A DNA stretch of 58,724 bases, from NCBI GenBank assembly GCA_023954135.1, contig JAMLIN010000025.1, positions 1 to 58,724 of the forward strand, in the 5' to 3' direction. Under the pieces are notes generated by a model. It saw nothing but the letters and a program-made list of their open reading frames with translations. It did no database searches and was not told the DNA's origin. Source of the stretch: Burkholderiaceae bacterium. GTDB lineage: Bacteria; Pseudomonadota; Gammaproteobacteria; Burkholderiales; Burkholderiaceae_E. Of the stretch, positions 1 through 6,519 are shown one piece after another; within the stretch, counting starts at the first letter, position 1; every line of letters starts with the position of its first letter. The translations under genes and the position numbers were made by a program.

Positions 1-89
1 TCAGAGTTCAGCGGCGCTTGATGCGGCCGTGCGACCGCGGCAGCGGGCGCCCGGACGGGTTAAGCGTCCGCTGGAACGACCAGTTAGGC
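1..89 (-). repeat. Integron attC site, truncated by the window edge
   Basis: Read on the minus strand, this begins at 89 with the core site GCCTAAC (83-89), four bases after the TAA stop of the gene at 91-681, and continues as an imperfect inverted repeat: an arm TCGTTCCAGCGGACGC near the start is answered by GCGCCGCTGAACTCTGA at the end. The closing GTTRRRY core should lie just left of base 1 and is not visible. This is the usual layout of a cassette recombination site (R'-L'-variable-L''-R''). The identification rests on the core, its position directly behind a cassette gene and the match in layout to the complete site at 693-791. Confidence 0.85.
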
Positions 90-90
90 A

Positions 91-681
91 TTACTGAGGG
101 CTGTCATTTAGCCGACCTCTAAGGAACTTACCAGTGCCTCCCCCTAGTTCGCTTCTGTCAACCAGCTTGGCTCGGAACTCGAAGTTCTGATCGATGCGAA
201 CGATAAGCAACTGCTCAAAGTTGCCTTGACGTTTGACTAGCACGCGGTCGGAATCCTTCTCTGGAGAAATCGTCTTCACCTCAACCAGCTTGCCAGCAAT
301 TGTGCCGTCAGAGCCTGCCTGATGAGTCGCATGGCGGCGCAGTCCGAACTTGATCTCAGCGTAGATTTCTCCAAGCTCGCCCCAAATCTGCAAGTACCTG
401 CCGGTGTTCTCGAAGTGGCGGGCGGCGCAGTTAATTAGATCTTGGAAAATCTCCGCTTGCTCTAAGACGCTGAAGGGGAATCCATCCCTGCTCCGGTAGG
501 GCTCAGTTGGCTTGACAGCGTAAGCATCGTCCCCTGGCTCGTTTTCAAGTTTGTGATCTACCCACTCTCTGCTTATGTACTCCCACTCCCAAGGCGCAAC
601 ACCAGAGCCTGCTGCATCAGCTATTTCCTCTGGGCTGTAGCCACGGTCGTGCATTTCGTACAAATACTCCCAGTCGCTCAT
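91..681 (-). CDS. Integron cassette protein, possible PD-(D/E)XK nuclease-fold (DUF6998-like)
   Basis: 196 aa, no signal peptide or membrane segment. The C-terminal half (about 95-180) carries a run resembling the restriction-endonuclease-like core: Glu102/Glu105 in GELGE, Asp125 in GSDG, then Glu134-x-Lys136 in VEVKT, the spacing of a PD-(D/E)XK active site. I recall similar sequences as DUF6998 proteins, whose function is not established; this is family recollection and was not searched. The N-terminal 90 residues are acidic and tryptophan-rich and not recognised. The start at 681 follows AAGGAC and lies 17 bases inside the cassette boundary, and the stop is four bases before the attC core, so this is a compact one-gene cassette. 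Base composition is visibly less G+C rich than the chromosomal genes. A defence or toxin role is inference only. Confidence 0.8.
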   Translation of the reverse strand: MSDWEYLYEMHDRGYSPEEIADAAGSGVAPWEWEYISREWVDHKLENEPGDDAYAVKPTEPYRSRDGFPFSVLEQAEIFQDLINCAARHFENTGRYLQIWGELGEIYAEIKFGLRRHATHQAGSDGTIAGKLVEVKTISPEKDSDRVLVKRQGNFEQLLIVRIDQNFEFRAKLVDRSELGGGTGKFLRGRLNDSPQ

Positions 682-692
682 GGTGTGTCCTT

Positions 693-791
693 GCCTAACG
701 CCGGAGCTCAGCGGCAGTTGACGCGGACGACCGCGTTCGGCAGTGCGCGGGCGGCCGAGTCAAAACTGTCCGTTGCAGCGACCTGTTAGGC
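693..791 (-). repeat. Integron attC site, complete (99 bp)
   Basis: On the minus strand the site opens with GCCTAAC (785-791) and closes with GTTAGGC (693-699), complementary R' and R'' cores. Between them lie imperfect L'/L'' arms (GCTGCAACGGACAG versus CTGCCGCTGAGC) and a G+C-rich variable stem containing CGGCCGCC and its partner. IntI cleavage would fall between G699 and T698, so the next cassette starts at 698 with TTAGGC and has only 17 bases before its ATG. The stop codon of the upstream gene (TAA at 786-788) is inside the R' core, which is common in cassettes. Confidence 0.92.
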
Positions 792-1154
792 ATCTGCCAG
801 CTTTTGTAGGCGAACTCGTATGCTGTCGCAGAGGGAAGAGAACCGCTCGGACTGCCACTCTTCATAAAAGAAGACCCCTTTGCTTCGCGTCGGCGTCTCA
901 ATCATAGCGGCCACTGCCGCATTCATTCCGTCAACCATCGACGCTCGCTCTATGGAGTAAATATCGGTATTAAAATGAATTAGACCGTTTCTGGTTTCAT
1001 TCAGCCAGCTGATCAACCTCCGCTCAACTCCAGAGGATGGCTCAAAAAGCCTGTCGAAGAGCTCCATAAAGAAATCTAATTTCGGAATAGGAAAATCCTC
1101 TCCTTTCTCGTAAGCTGTCATCCACTTCCCGAAGTCTGAATCGCCCCGGCTTCT
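786..1154 (-). pseudogene. Integron cassette gene, 5' end removed by IS insertion
   Basis: An open frame ending in the attC at 786. The first ATG (1121) gives 111 aa, but the frame stays open upstream through 1154, right up to the IS3-family terminal repeat, and no cassette boundary (TTRRRY) or ribosome-binding site precedes that ATG. The natural start was therefore probably lost when the element inserted. The residual protein is soluble, with FFMELFDRLFEP near the start and a basic C-terminus (RVRLQKLADA). I do not recognise a family. Translation from 1121 is possible but unsupported by a ribosome-binding site. Confidence 0.6.
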
Positions 1155-2030
1155 CTAGACGCTCGCGAGCGTGGTGAAGTATCGCCGCTCGTACTCGACC
1201 GGTGATAGCCGGTTGTTGTTGCCGTGGCGACGCTTCGGGTTATAGAACATTTCGATGTAGTCGAACACGTCCTGGCGCGCCTGCTCGCGGGTCGCGTAGG
1301 TCCGCCGCCGGATGCGCTCGCGCTTGAGCAGCTGAAAGAAGCTCTCGGCCACGGCGTTGTCGTGGCAGTTGCCGCGTCGGCTCATGCTCGGCTTGAGCCG
1401 GTGTGCCTTCAGGAACTCGAGCCAGTCGTAACCAGTGAACTGGCTGCCCTGGTCCGAGTGCACCAGCACCTCGTCCGAGGGCCGACGTCGCCAGACCGCC
1501 ATCAGAAGCGCGTTGAGCACCAGCTCGCCATCGATGCGCGGCTGCATCGACCAGCCGACGACCTGGCGCGAGAACAGGTCCAGCACCACCGCCAGGTACA
1601 GCCAGCCTTCATGCGTGCGGATGTAGGTGATGTCGGTCACCCAGACCCGATTCGGCGCATCGACCGTGAACTCGCGCTGCAGCACGTTCGGCGCGACATG
1701 CGCGGGCTTGCCCCCGTAGCGGCCTGGTCGTCGCCGGTAGCCGCGTTGCGCGCGCAGCCCCTCCACTCTCATCAGGCGCGCCACCCGGTGCTTGCCACAA
1801 CGCTCGCCGAGCTCGCGCATGTCGTCGGCCACCTTGCGATAGCCGTACACGCCGCCACTCTCGAGCCAGGCCTGCTTGATTCGGCCAAGCAAGCGCTGGT
1901 CGTCGATGGCGCGCGCCGACTGTGGCGCCCCGCGCCAGGCGTAGTAGCCGCTCGGATGCACATCCAGGACCTTGCACAGGCGCCGCACCGCGTGCACCCG
2001 TTCATGGGCCTTGATGAACGCGTACCTCAC
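1155..2030 (-). CDS. IS3-family transposase OrfB (DDE integrase core)
   Basis: The catalytic half of the transposase, 291 aa if counted from the GTG at 2030, which overlaps the orfA stop (GTGA). An HTH_21-type region near the N-terminus is followed by an rve integrase core with all three acidic residues visible: Asp in VWVTDITYI, Asp in VHSDQGSQF and Glu in HDNAVAESFF. The frame is open upstream to 2198. Expression is expected mainly as an OrfAB fusion through -1 slippage at the A7G run (2059-2066), where orfA reads L-K-K-A-A and the shifted frame reads K-K-S-R-G. No internal stop is present, so the enzyme looks intact. Confidence 0.9.
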   Translation of the reverse strand: MRYAFIKAHERVHAVRRLCKVLDVHPSGYYAWRGAPQSARAIDDQRLLGRIKQAWLESGGVYGYRKVADDMRELGERCGKHRVARLMRVEGLRAQRGYRRRPGRYGGKPAHVAPNVLQREFTVDAPNRVWVTDITYIRTHEGWLYLAVVLDLFSRQVVGWSMQPRIDGELVLNALLMAVWRRRPSDEVLVHSDQGSQFTGYDWLEFLKAHRLKPSMSRRGNCHDNAVAESFFQLLKRERIRRRTYATREQARQDVFDYIEMFYNPKRRHGNNNRLSPVEYERRYFTTLASV

Positions 2031-2305
2031 CCGGACTGCTTGGCGAAGTACGCCGCGGCTTTTTTTAGGATGTCGCGCTCCTCGGTGACGCGCCGCAGCT
2101 CGGCCTTCAGGCGCCGAAGCTCCTCGGACTGCTGCTGCGACTGTGCGCGTTGCTCCGGGGGCTGCCGCCGCTCCTTGAGCCACCGGTGCAGGCTCCACGC
2201 CGACACCCCGAGTCGCGCGGCAACCTCGCTCGCCGGATGCCCTCGCTCGGTCACCTGCCGGACAGCCTCCGCCTTGAACTCCTCCGTATATCGCTTGCCG
2301 CTCAT
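2027..2305 (-). CDS. IS3-family OrfA (DNA-binding subunit)
   Basis: 92 aa. Residues 1-50 form an HTH_8/Tnp_1 helix-turn-helix (RYTEEFKAEAVRQV, then VAARLGVSAWSLHRWL). Residues 55-85 form a leucine-zipper-like coiled coil (EELRRLKAELRRVTEERDIL) used for oligomerisation in this family. It ends KKAAAYFAKQSG. The slippery heptamer lies under the K-K codons, so a share of ribosomes is expected to continue into orfB. Its start at 2305 lies 42 bases inside the right terminal repeat and is preceded by GAGGTGTC as ribosome-binding site. Confidence 0.9.
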   Translation of the reverse strand: MSGKRYTEEFKAEAVRQVTERGHPASEVAARLGVSAWSLHRWLKERRQPPEQRAQSQQQSEELRRLKAELRRVTEERDILKKAAAYFAKQSG

Positions 2306-2350
2306 GACACCTCCTCGTGCCTCAGTATGAGGCTCGCAGGCGTCTAGGAA

Positions 2351-2812
2351 TACCGGGTCGATTCATACACCGTCGTCTGGTTCAAGCGCGACTTGCGGGT
2401 ACACGACCATGCCCCGCTGGCACATGCCGCCGCGCACGGCCCGGTGCTGTGCCTGTACGTGCTGGAGCCCAGCCTGTGGGCGCAGCCAGACAGTGCGCTG
2501 CAGCACTACCAGTTTCTGCGCGAGAGCCTGCGCGACCTGGCGCAGCAGTTGCGCAGTTGCGGCGCGCGGCTGCAACTGGCCGTGGGCGAAGTGCCCGAGG
2601 TGCTGGCCCGGCTGTACGCGCTGCAGCCCTTTGCGCGCCTGGTATCGCACGAGGAAACCGGCAATGGCGCCACCTACGCCCGTGACCTGGCCGTGGCCCG
2701 CTGGTGCCGCCGGCAGGGCGTGGCCTGGCAGGAATGGCCGCAGCACGGAGTGGTGCGGCGCCTTCCCTCGCGTGAGCAGTGGCACGGCCTGTGGCAGGCG
2801 CATATGCAGGCA
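2351..2812 (+). pseudogene. DNA photolyase/cryptochrome gene, N-terminal fragment
   Basis: From about 2366 the frame encodes VVWFKRDLRVHDHAPL, the signature start of the photolyase alpha/beta antenna domain, followed by LCLYVLEPSLW, QFLRESLRDLAQQL and the EETGNGATYARD region. About 150 residues of a protein normally 450-500 long are present; the FAD-binding helical domain is missing. The start codon is absent: the frame runs left into the IS end at 2347. At about 2805-2830 photolyase-like sequence stops and unrelated sequence begins, with a stop at 2851. Both ends are therefore rearrangement junctions. The fragment cannot give a working repair enzyme. Confidence 0.8.
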
Positions 2813-2853
2813 CCCTGCGTATCTGCAATGACATCGGCACCAAGGCCGTGACC

Positions 2854-3057
2854 ATGCCGACAGATGCACAGGCAGCACATCGGGTCGAGCAGCAGTTGCG
2901 CGACTTCATCCGAGGTGGAGTGAGCGATGCGCTCACGCGAGCACGGGCGGAGACACCCAATCTCACCCCCGAGCGGGTTCAAGGCTTCGTGGACGCGGTG
3001 TATGAGTCCGCATTTGCGATCTTGCAGACCCTCGGCGAGGCGGAGGCCAATGAATGA
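2854..3057 (+). pseudogene. Short ORF before qatC, probable C-terminal remnant of qatB
   Basis: 67 aa from the ATG at 2854 (the frame is open from about 2812, giving some 14 more residues). It is hydrophilic and helical, with RVEQQLRDFIRGGVSDALTRA and a C-terminal helix VQGFVDAVYESAFAILQTL. Its stop overlaps the ATG of the QatC-like gene by four bases (ATGA, 3054-3057), exactly where qatB should precede qatC in a qatABCD operon. Known QatB proteins are several times longer, so if this is qatB only the tail survives behind the photolyase junction. I infer this from position and coupling, not from recognised sequence. The alternative is an independent small protein. Confidence 0.5.
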
Positions 3058-4421
3058 AGCGACAACTCCTGGTGGGTCGTTTTGGCCCGGACGACCGCTT
3101 AGATGTGACGGCGGGCGCTGATGAACAGACGACCTACCTGCAGCTCGTCGCCGGCGAGAAATCCTTGGATCACGGCATCAGTGGCGCGCTGACGAGTCTG
3201 AAGAAGATCGGCGTATTTCCTTCGGAAATCGGCATCGACCTGCTGGTACTAGCCGCCCATGTCCATGCAGCCGACACACGCATCTCTCGCACCGAGCAGT
3301 CGCAGGATTCGTGGACGCGCGAGATACGGCTGGTCGTGCCGGTCAGCGATCCGACTCGCTGGGGAGCAGCAGCGCCGACGCTCAAGAGGTCTCTGGACTT
3401 CTTGACGGGAGATCGCTGGACGATCGGCTTCAGGGCACGTCCAGATCGGTTCACGACGATCACCCAAGTGGCTCCTCCAAGTCTGATCACGCCTCCCTTT
3501 GATTCCGTCAGCCTATTCTCGGGAGGACTGGACAGCCTTATTGGTGCCATCGACCTACTGGAGGATGGCGCAACGCCATTGCTGGTGAGCCACTTCGGGG
3601 AAGGGGCGACGAGCGATGCTCAAGGCAAGCTGTTTGCAGGTTTGAAGAAGCATTACATCCAGTCATCTTTCGAGCGTTTGCGGGTCGGCATGACCTTCAA
3701 GAAAGGCCTCGTGGCAGACGTTGGTTCGGAGGACAGCACGCGCGGCAGGTCATTCCTGTTCTTCGCGCTCGGGGTGTTCGCGGGCACAGGGCTTGGGCGC
3801 CGTTTTGTCTTGCGTGTTCCCGAGAACGGACTGATCGCGCTGAATGTGCCTTTGGACCCCCTGCGGTTGGGATCAAACAGCACCCGCACCACACACCCGT
3901 ATTACATGGCGAGGTGGAACGACCTGCTCATCGCACTCGACATAGATGGCGAGATTCGGAATCCGTACTGGGACAAGACGAAGGGAGAAATGGCCGCAGC
4001 CTGTCGCAACCCGGACCTCTTGAAGAAGCTGGCGACGGATTCGTTGTCGTGCTCGTCCCCCGCCAAGGCCCGATGGCTAGGACATGGTATTGAGCAATGT
4101 GGCTATTGCCTGCCATGTCTGATCCGTCGCGCAGCCTTGACGGCAGCATGGGGGGCCGGGAACGACCCGACGACGTATACCGTTCCAGACCTTCATGCGC
4201 AGCCGTTGGACACGCGCCAAGCGACCGGGGTACAGGTTCGGTCGTTTCAGTACGCGATCGAGCGCTTGAAAGGTAAGCCGCAGCTTGCGAACCTCTTAAT
4301 CCACAAGCCCGGCTCGCTTGTCGACGAAGCCGCACACCTGGACCAACTCGCCGATGTCTACCGGCGCGGCCTCGATGAGGTTGCACGGCTCATCGACGGT
4401 GCCGAAGCGAGACCGAGTTGA
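3054..4421 (+). CDS. qatC: QatC-like protein (QueC-family PP-loop enzyme, Qat anti-phage system)
   Basis: 455 aa, much longer than housekeeping QueC (about 230 aa). An N-terminal extension (1-145) is not recognised. A PP-loop ATP pyrophosphatase domain follows, with the nucleotide signature SGGLDS at 156-161. The QueC-type zinc cysteines are present near the C-terminal part: Cys333, and Cys349, Cys352 and Cys355 in QCGYCLPC. QueC converts 7-carboxy-7-deazaguanine to preQ0; the Qat member is thought to act on an unidentified substrate, perhaps a protein. It is coupled by a four-base overlap to the upstream remnant and followed 13 bases later by a TatD-like nuclease gene. That neighbour and the long N-terminal extension make QatC more likely than queC. 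Confidence 0.82.
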   Translation: MKRQLLVGRFGPDDRLDVTAGADEQTTYLQLVAGEKSLDHGISGALTSLKKIGVFPSEIGIDLLVLAAHVHAADTRISRTEQSQDSWTREIRLVVPVSDPTRWGAAAPTLKRSLDFLTGDRWTIGFRARPDRFTTITQVAPPSLITPPFDSVSLFSGGLDSLIGAIDLLEDGATPLLVSHFGEGATSDAQGKLFAGLKKHYIQSSFERLRVGMTFKKGLVADVGSEDSTRGRSFLFFALGVFAGTGLGRRFVLRVPENGLIALNVPLDPLRLGSNSTRTTHPYYMARWNDLLIALDIDGEIRNPYWDKTKGEMAAACRNPDLLKKLATDSLSCSSPAKARWLGHGIEQCGYCLPCLIRRAALTAAWGAGNDPTTYTVPDLHAQPLDTRQATGVQVRSFQYAIERLKGKPQLANLLIHKPGSLVDEAAHLDQLADVYRRGLDEVARLIDGAEARPS

Positions 4422-4434
4422 CGAGGGTGAGTAC

Positions 4435-5184
4435 ATGATCGCCACAGCGGGCCTCGTGGACTTCCACTGCCATCTTGATCTCTACCCGAACCATGCTGCG
4501 GCAGTCCAGGACGCGGAGGCCTCTGGCGTGTTCACGCTGGCGGTGACGACGACACCTCGCGCCTGGCCTCGCAATCACGAACTCGCGCAGCGCACAAAGC
4601 ATGTTCGAGCGGCTCTGGGACTGCATCCGCAGTTGGTCGCAGAACGCGAGAACGAGATCGATCTATGGGATCAACACCTTGCGGAGACGCGCTATGTCGG
4701 CGAAGTCGGGTTGGACGCCGGCCCCCGGTTCTTCAAATCGCTCGATGCGCAGAAGCGTGTGTTCCAGCACGTGTTGCAGCGTTGCGCGCAGGCCGGTGAC
4801 AAGATCATTACGGTTCACAGCATCAGGTCGGCCAAGGCGGTACTCGATCTTGTCGAAGCACATCTACCGCCCGAGCGCGGGAAAATCGTTCTCCACTGGT
4901 TCACGGGAACAAAGAGCGAGGCGAAGCGTGCGTTGGAATTGGGCTGCTACTTCTCGATCAACGCGGCAATGCTGGGCAATGAGAGGCACGCACCGATGGT
5001 GCAGGCTATCCCCTTGGATCGGATGCTGACGGAAACCGATGGTCCCTTCACTCGCACTGGCGACAGGCCCTCGCAGCCGACGGATGTAGTAAGCGTCGTC
5101 GAGGAACTGGGCTGTTTGCATCGGCTACCTGCAAACGACATGGCCAGCCTTATTCGTGACAACCTACGAGCATTGCTCGGATAG
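4435..5184 (+). CDS. qatD: QatD-like TatD-family metal-dependent hydrolase
   Basis: 249 aa from ATG 4435, preceded by GAGGGTGAG; longer upstream frames overlap qatC and are unlikely. It is a TIM-barrel amidohydrolase of the TatD DNase family with all metal ligands visible: His11 and His13 in DFHCHLD, Glu90 in GEVGLD, His128 in TVHS, His154 in LHWFTG and Asp202 in TETDGPF. TatD proteins are 3'-5' exonucleases or DNases; in the Qat system this subunit is required for phage protection. Directly downstream of the QatC-like gene and in the same transcription unit. The active site looks complete even though the 5' half of the operon is missing. Confidence 0.85.
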   Translation: MIATAGLVDFHCHLDLYPNHAAAVQDAEASGVFTLAVTTTPRAWPRNHELAQRTKHVRAALGLHPQLVAERENEIDLWDQHLAETRYVGEVGLDAGPRFFKSLDAQKRVFQHVLQRCAQAGDKIITVHSIRSAKAVLDLVEAHLPPERGKIVLHWFTGTKSEAKRALELGCYFSINAAMLGNERHAPMVQAIPLDRMLTETDGPFTRTGDRPSQPTDVVSVVEELGCLHRLPANDMASLIRDNLRALLG

Positions 5185-5277
5185 CTGGAGACGAAACGCT
5201 CCGCGCGAACTCTACATCCGCTTGAGTGTTCCCCAGCTCGCCCTAGCAAGTTGTCCCGATAGCTGCTGAACTTCACC

Positions 5278-5688
5278 ATGTCTCCATGCAGCGTGCTCAT
5301 GGAGTCCGAGGTGGAACATCTATCGCAAACGACCAACGCGGCCGGCATCGACAACGACATCGGCCGGTCTCTCCCCTTGCCGGGAACGGAGGCCTACGAG
5401 GCACTGCCGCAATTTCCGAAGCGCAGCGCCCTCCCCTTCCGACGCACCATTCGCCGCCAGGAACTGCGGCAGATAGTCCCCTTGGCCGAAACGACGATCT
5501 ACGAAATGGAGCGCCGCGGCGAGTTTCCACGCCGCTTCAATCTGACGCCGCGCTGCGTGGTGTGGGACTTGGCCGAAGTAGAAGCGTGGGTCGAAGAACG
5601 AAAGCAAGCGCCTCGCTGCGGCACCTCGAAGCCGGATGTCCACCTACGAAAAACCCGCCCTGTCCGGGCGGGTTCGAGCGAGAAATGA
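5278..5688 (+). CDS. AlpA-family DNA-binding regulator
   Basis: 136 aa. The central region (about 55-115) is an AlpA/MerR-like winged helix-turn-helix: IRRQELRQIVPLAETTIYEM followed by RRGEFPRRFNLTPRCVVWDL and EVEAWVEERK, the pattern of prophage and island excisionase activators. The usual family length is 60-80 aa, so the first 50 residues may be an extension or the start may lie further in; I see no strong ribosome-binding site to decide. It is the only plus-strand gene between qatD and the integrase. Its likely job is controlling integrase or excision of the element. The 3' end overlaps a terminator for the opposing operon. Confidence 0.72.
   Translation: MSPCSVLMESEVEHLSQTTNAAGIDNDIGRSLPLPGTEAYEALPQFPKRSALPFRRTIRRQELRQIVPLAETTIYEMERRGEFPRRFNLTPRCVVWDLAEVEAWVEERKQAPRCGTSKPDVHLRKTRPVRAGSSEK
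5649..5674 (-). terminator. Intrinsic terminator of the HicA-like/HTH operon
   Basis: On the minus strand: AACCCGCCC, loop GGACA, GGGCGGGTT, then a run of five T in total. Nine-base perfect stem (5652-5660 with 5666-5674). It lies 30 bases past the stop of the gene at 5704-6228 and inside the last codons of the opposing AlpA gene. Confidence 0.8.
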
Positions 5689-5703
5689 GGCCGGCGACGT
5701 TCC

Positions 5704-6228
5704 TCATCCGACCAGGGCTTGCAGTTCCTTGGACGCCGAGCGCGGCAGCCGCCGCCCCTCCTTCGCCACGTTGACCTGCAAAGCCACTCGCGCCACCTCC
5801 AGCACGTCCTTGGCCAGCGCATAACTGCCCTTGGCCTGCAACCAAGCCAGCACGTCCGCCAGATGCCAGATCGACGCACTGCCCTCATGCACCGGCACCG
5901 GAAAGCTGCCCGGATGGGCCAGCATCAGCTTGCGCATGTTCTGCCGCGACACGCCCACGATGTCGGCCACGTCGGTCAGTCCGACCAGATCCGGTGCCAC
6001 CTCGATCAGCTTGGCCGACGGCGCGGCACGGCGCACGTCGGCCAGCGCGCTGCGCACCGCCTCATCCGCATCGACCGCCTCGCGCGTGAACTCCAGCGCC
6101 AAGCGCCCCGGCTGCCCGATGCCGACCAGGGCATCGTCGCACCCGGCCTCGCCCAGTCGCTCCACCAACGCCTCCGTGTCGCGGTCGTCGTCGGCAAGCT
6201 GGTATTTCAGGGTGAAGGTGTATTCCAT
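5704..6228 (-). CDS. Helix-turn-helix protein, putative antitoxin/autorepressor
   Basis: 174 aa from ATG 6228, chosen because AAGGAG lies nine bases upstream and the gene starts four bases after the stop of the preceding gene. Residues 1-70 form an unrecognised domain opening MEYTFTLKYQLADDD. Residues about 88-135 form a helix-turn-helix with wing: LVGLTDVADIVGVSRQNMRKL, then FPVPVHEGSASIWHLADVLAWL, reminiscent of AlpA or MerR readers. The C-terminus is basic. As second gene of a two-gene operon behind a small HicA-like protein, with a perfect palindrome over the promoter, it most resembles the DNA-binding partner of a toxin-antitoxin pair. No named family was recognised. Confidence 0.65.
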   Translation of the reverse strand: MEYTFTLKYQLADDDRDTEALVERLGEAGCDDALVGIGQPGRLALEFTREAVDADEAVRSALADVRRAAPSAKLIEVAPDLVGLTDVADIVGVSRQNMRKLMLAHPGSFPVPVHEGSASIWHLADVLAWLQAKGSYALAKDVLEVARVALQVNVAKEGRRLPRSASKELQALVG

Positions 6229-6232
6229 CGCG

Positions 6233-6508
6233 CTACTCCTTGGCACCATCGTCAGCCTCGTGCTGCTTGCGGTGCGTGGTGCAGTTGTCCACGACGCGCC
6301 GCAAGGCGCGAGCGTGGTTGCCGGGGTTCTTCGGCGTGCTCCACACACTGGTGATGCAGAACTCGCCGCAGCGGCATTCCTCGTCGTTGTACGGGCAGTA
6401 AATCCGCCCCCAGGCATGGCTGCCGCCGACTTCGACGCGCCAGCCCTGCCCTTCGGCGTGCCTGAGAGCTTCCTCGACCTCTTTCTTCGGATGAGGGGAA
6501 CGAGCCAT
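6233..6508 (-). CDS. Small HicA-like protein, candidate toxin
   Basis: 91 aa. The N-terminal half resembles the dsRBD-like HicA fold: a helix KKEVEEALRHAEGQGW, a strand and then GGSHAWGRIYCP, matching the Gly-Ser-His segment that holds the catalytic histidine of HicA mRNA interferases (here His30). The C-terminal half differs from HicA: it has several cysteines (CPYNDEECRCGEFC), possibly binding metal, and a helix NHARALRRVVDNCTTH. GGAGG lies at 6515-6519, six bases before the ATG. It is the first gene of the operon and is followed four bases later by the helix-turn-helix gene. Toxicity is inferred from fold resemblance and operon layout only. Confidence 0.62.
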   Translation of the reverse strand: MARSPHPKKEVEEALRHAEGQGWRVEVGGSHAWGRIYCPYNDEECRCGEFCITSVWSTPKNPGNHARALRRVVDNCTTHRKQHEADDGAKE

Positions 6509-6519
6509 CAGTGACCTCC

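Larger units (their letters stand above)
1155..2347 (-). mobile_element. IS3-family insertion sequence (IS3 subgroup type)
   Basis: About 1.19 kb with imperfect terminal inverted repeats. The left end at 1155 reads CTAGACGCTCGCGAGC and the right end, reverse-complemented from 2347, reads CTAGACGCCTGCGAGC: 14 of 16 positions match. It carries two overlapping frames, orfA (2027-2305) and orfB (1155-2030), joined by a slippery A7G run, the standard IS3 arrangement. The stop codon of orfB lies inside the left repeat. Bases next to the two ends (TCT and GAA) do not form a target duplication, so either the insertion is old or a deletion or recombination joined different flanks. The latter fits the broken genes on both sides. 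Confidence 0.9.

Noticed and set aside
1140-1160. Target-site duplication around the IS3 element
   Set aside because: Bases outside the two terminal repeats (TCT at 1152-1154, GAA at 2348-2350) do not match.
2348-2850. attI site or further attC sites right of the IS
   Set aside because: No GTTRRRY/RYYYAAC pair with arms was found; the stretch is photolyase coding sequence.
3054-4421. Reading the QueC-like gene as housekeeping queC of the queuosine pathway
   Set aside because: Twice the usual length, with a long N-terminal extension and a TatD partner; queF lies 50 kb away in another context.
3054-5184. Reading the QueC-like/TatD-like pair as part of a 7-deazaguanine DNA modification (Dpd) cluster
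   Set aside because: No other dpd-type genes nearby, and the exact QueC-like then TatD-like order fits Qat better.
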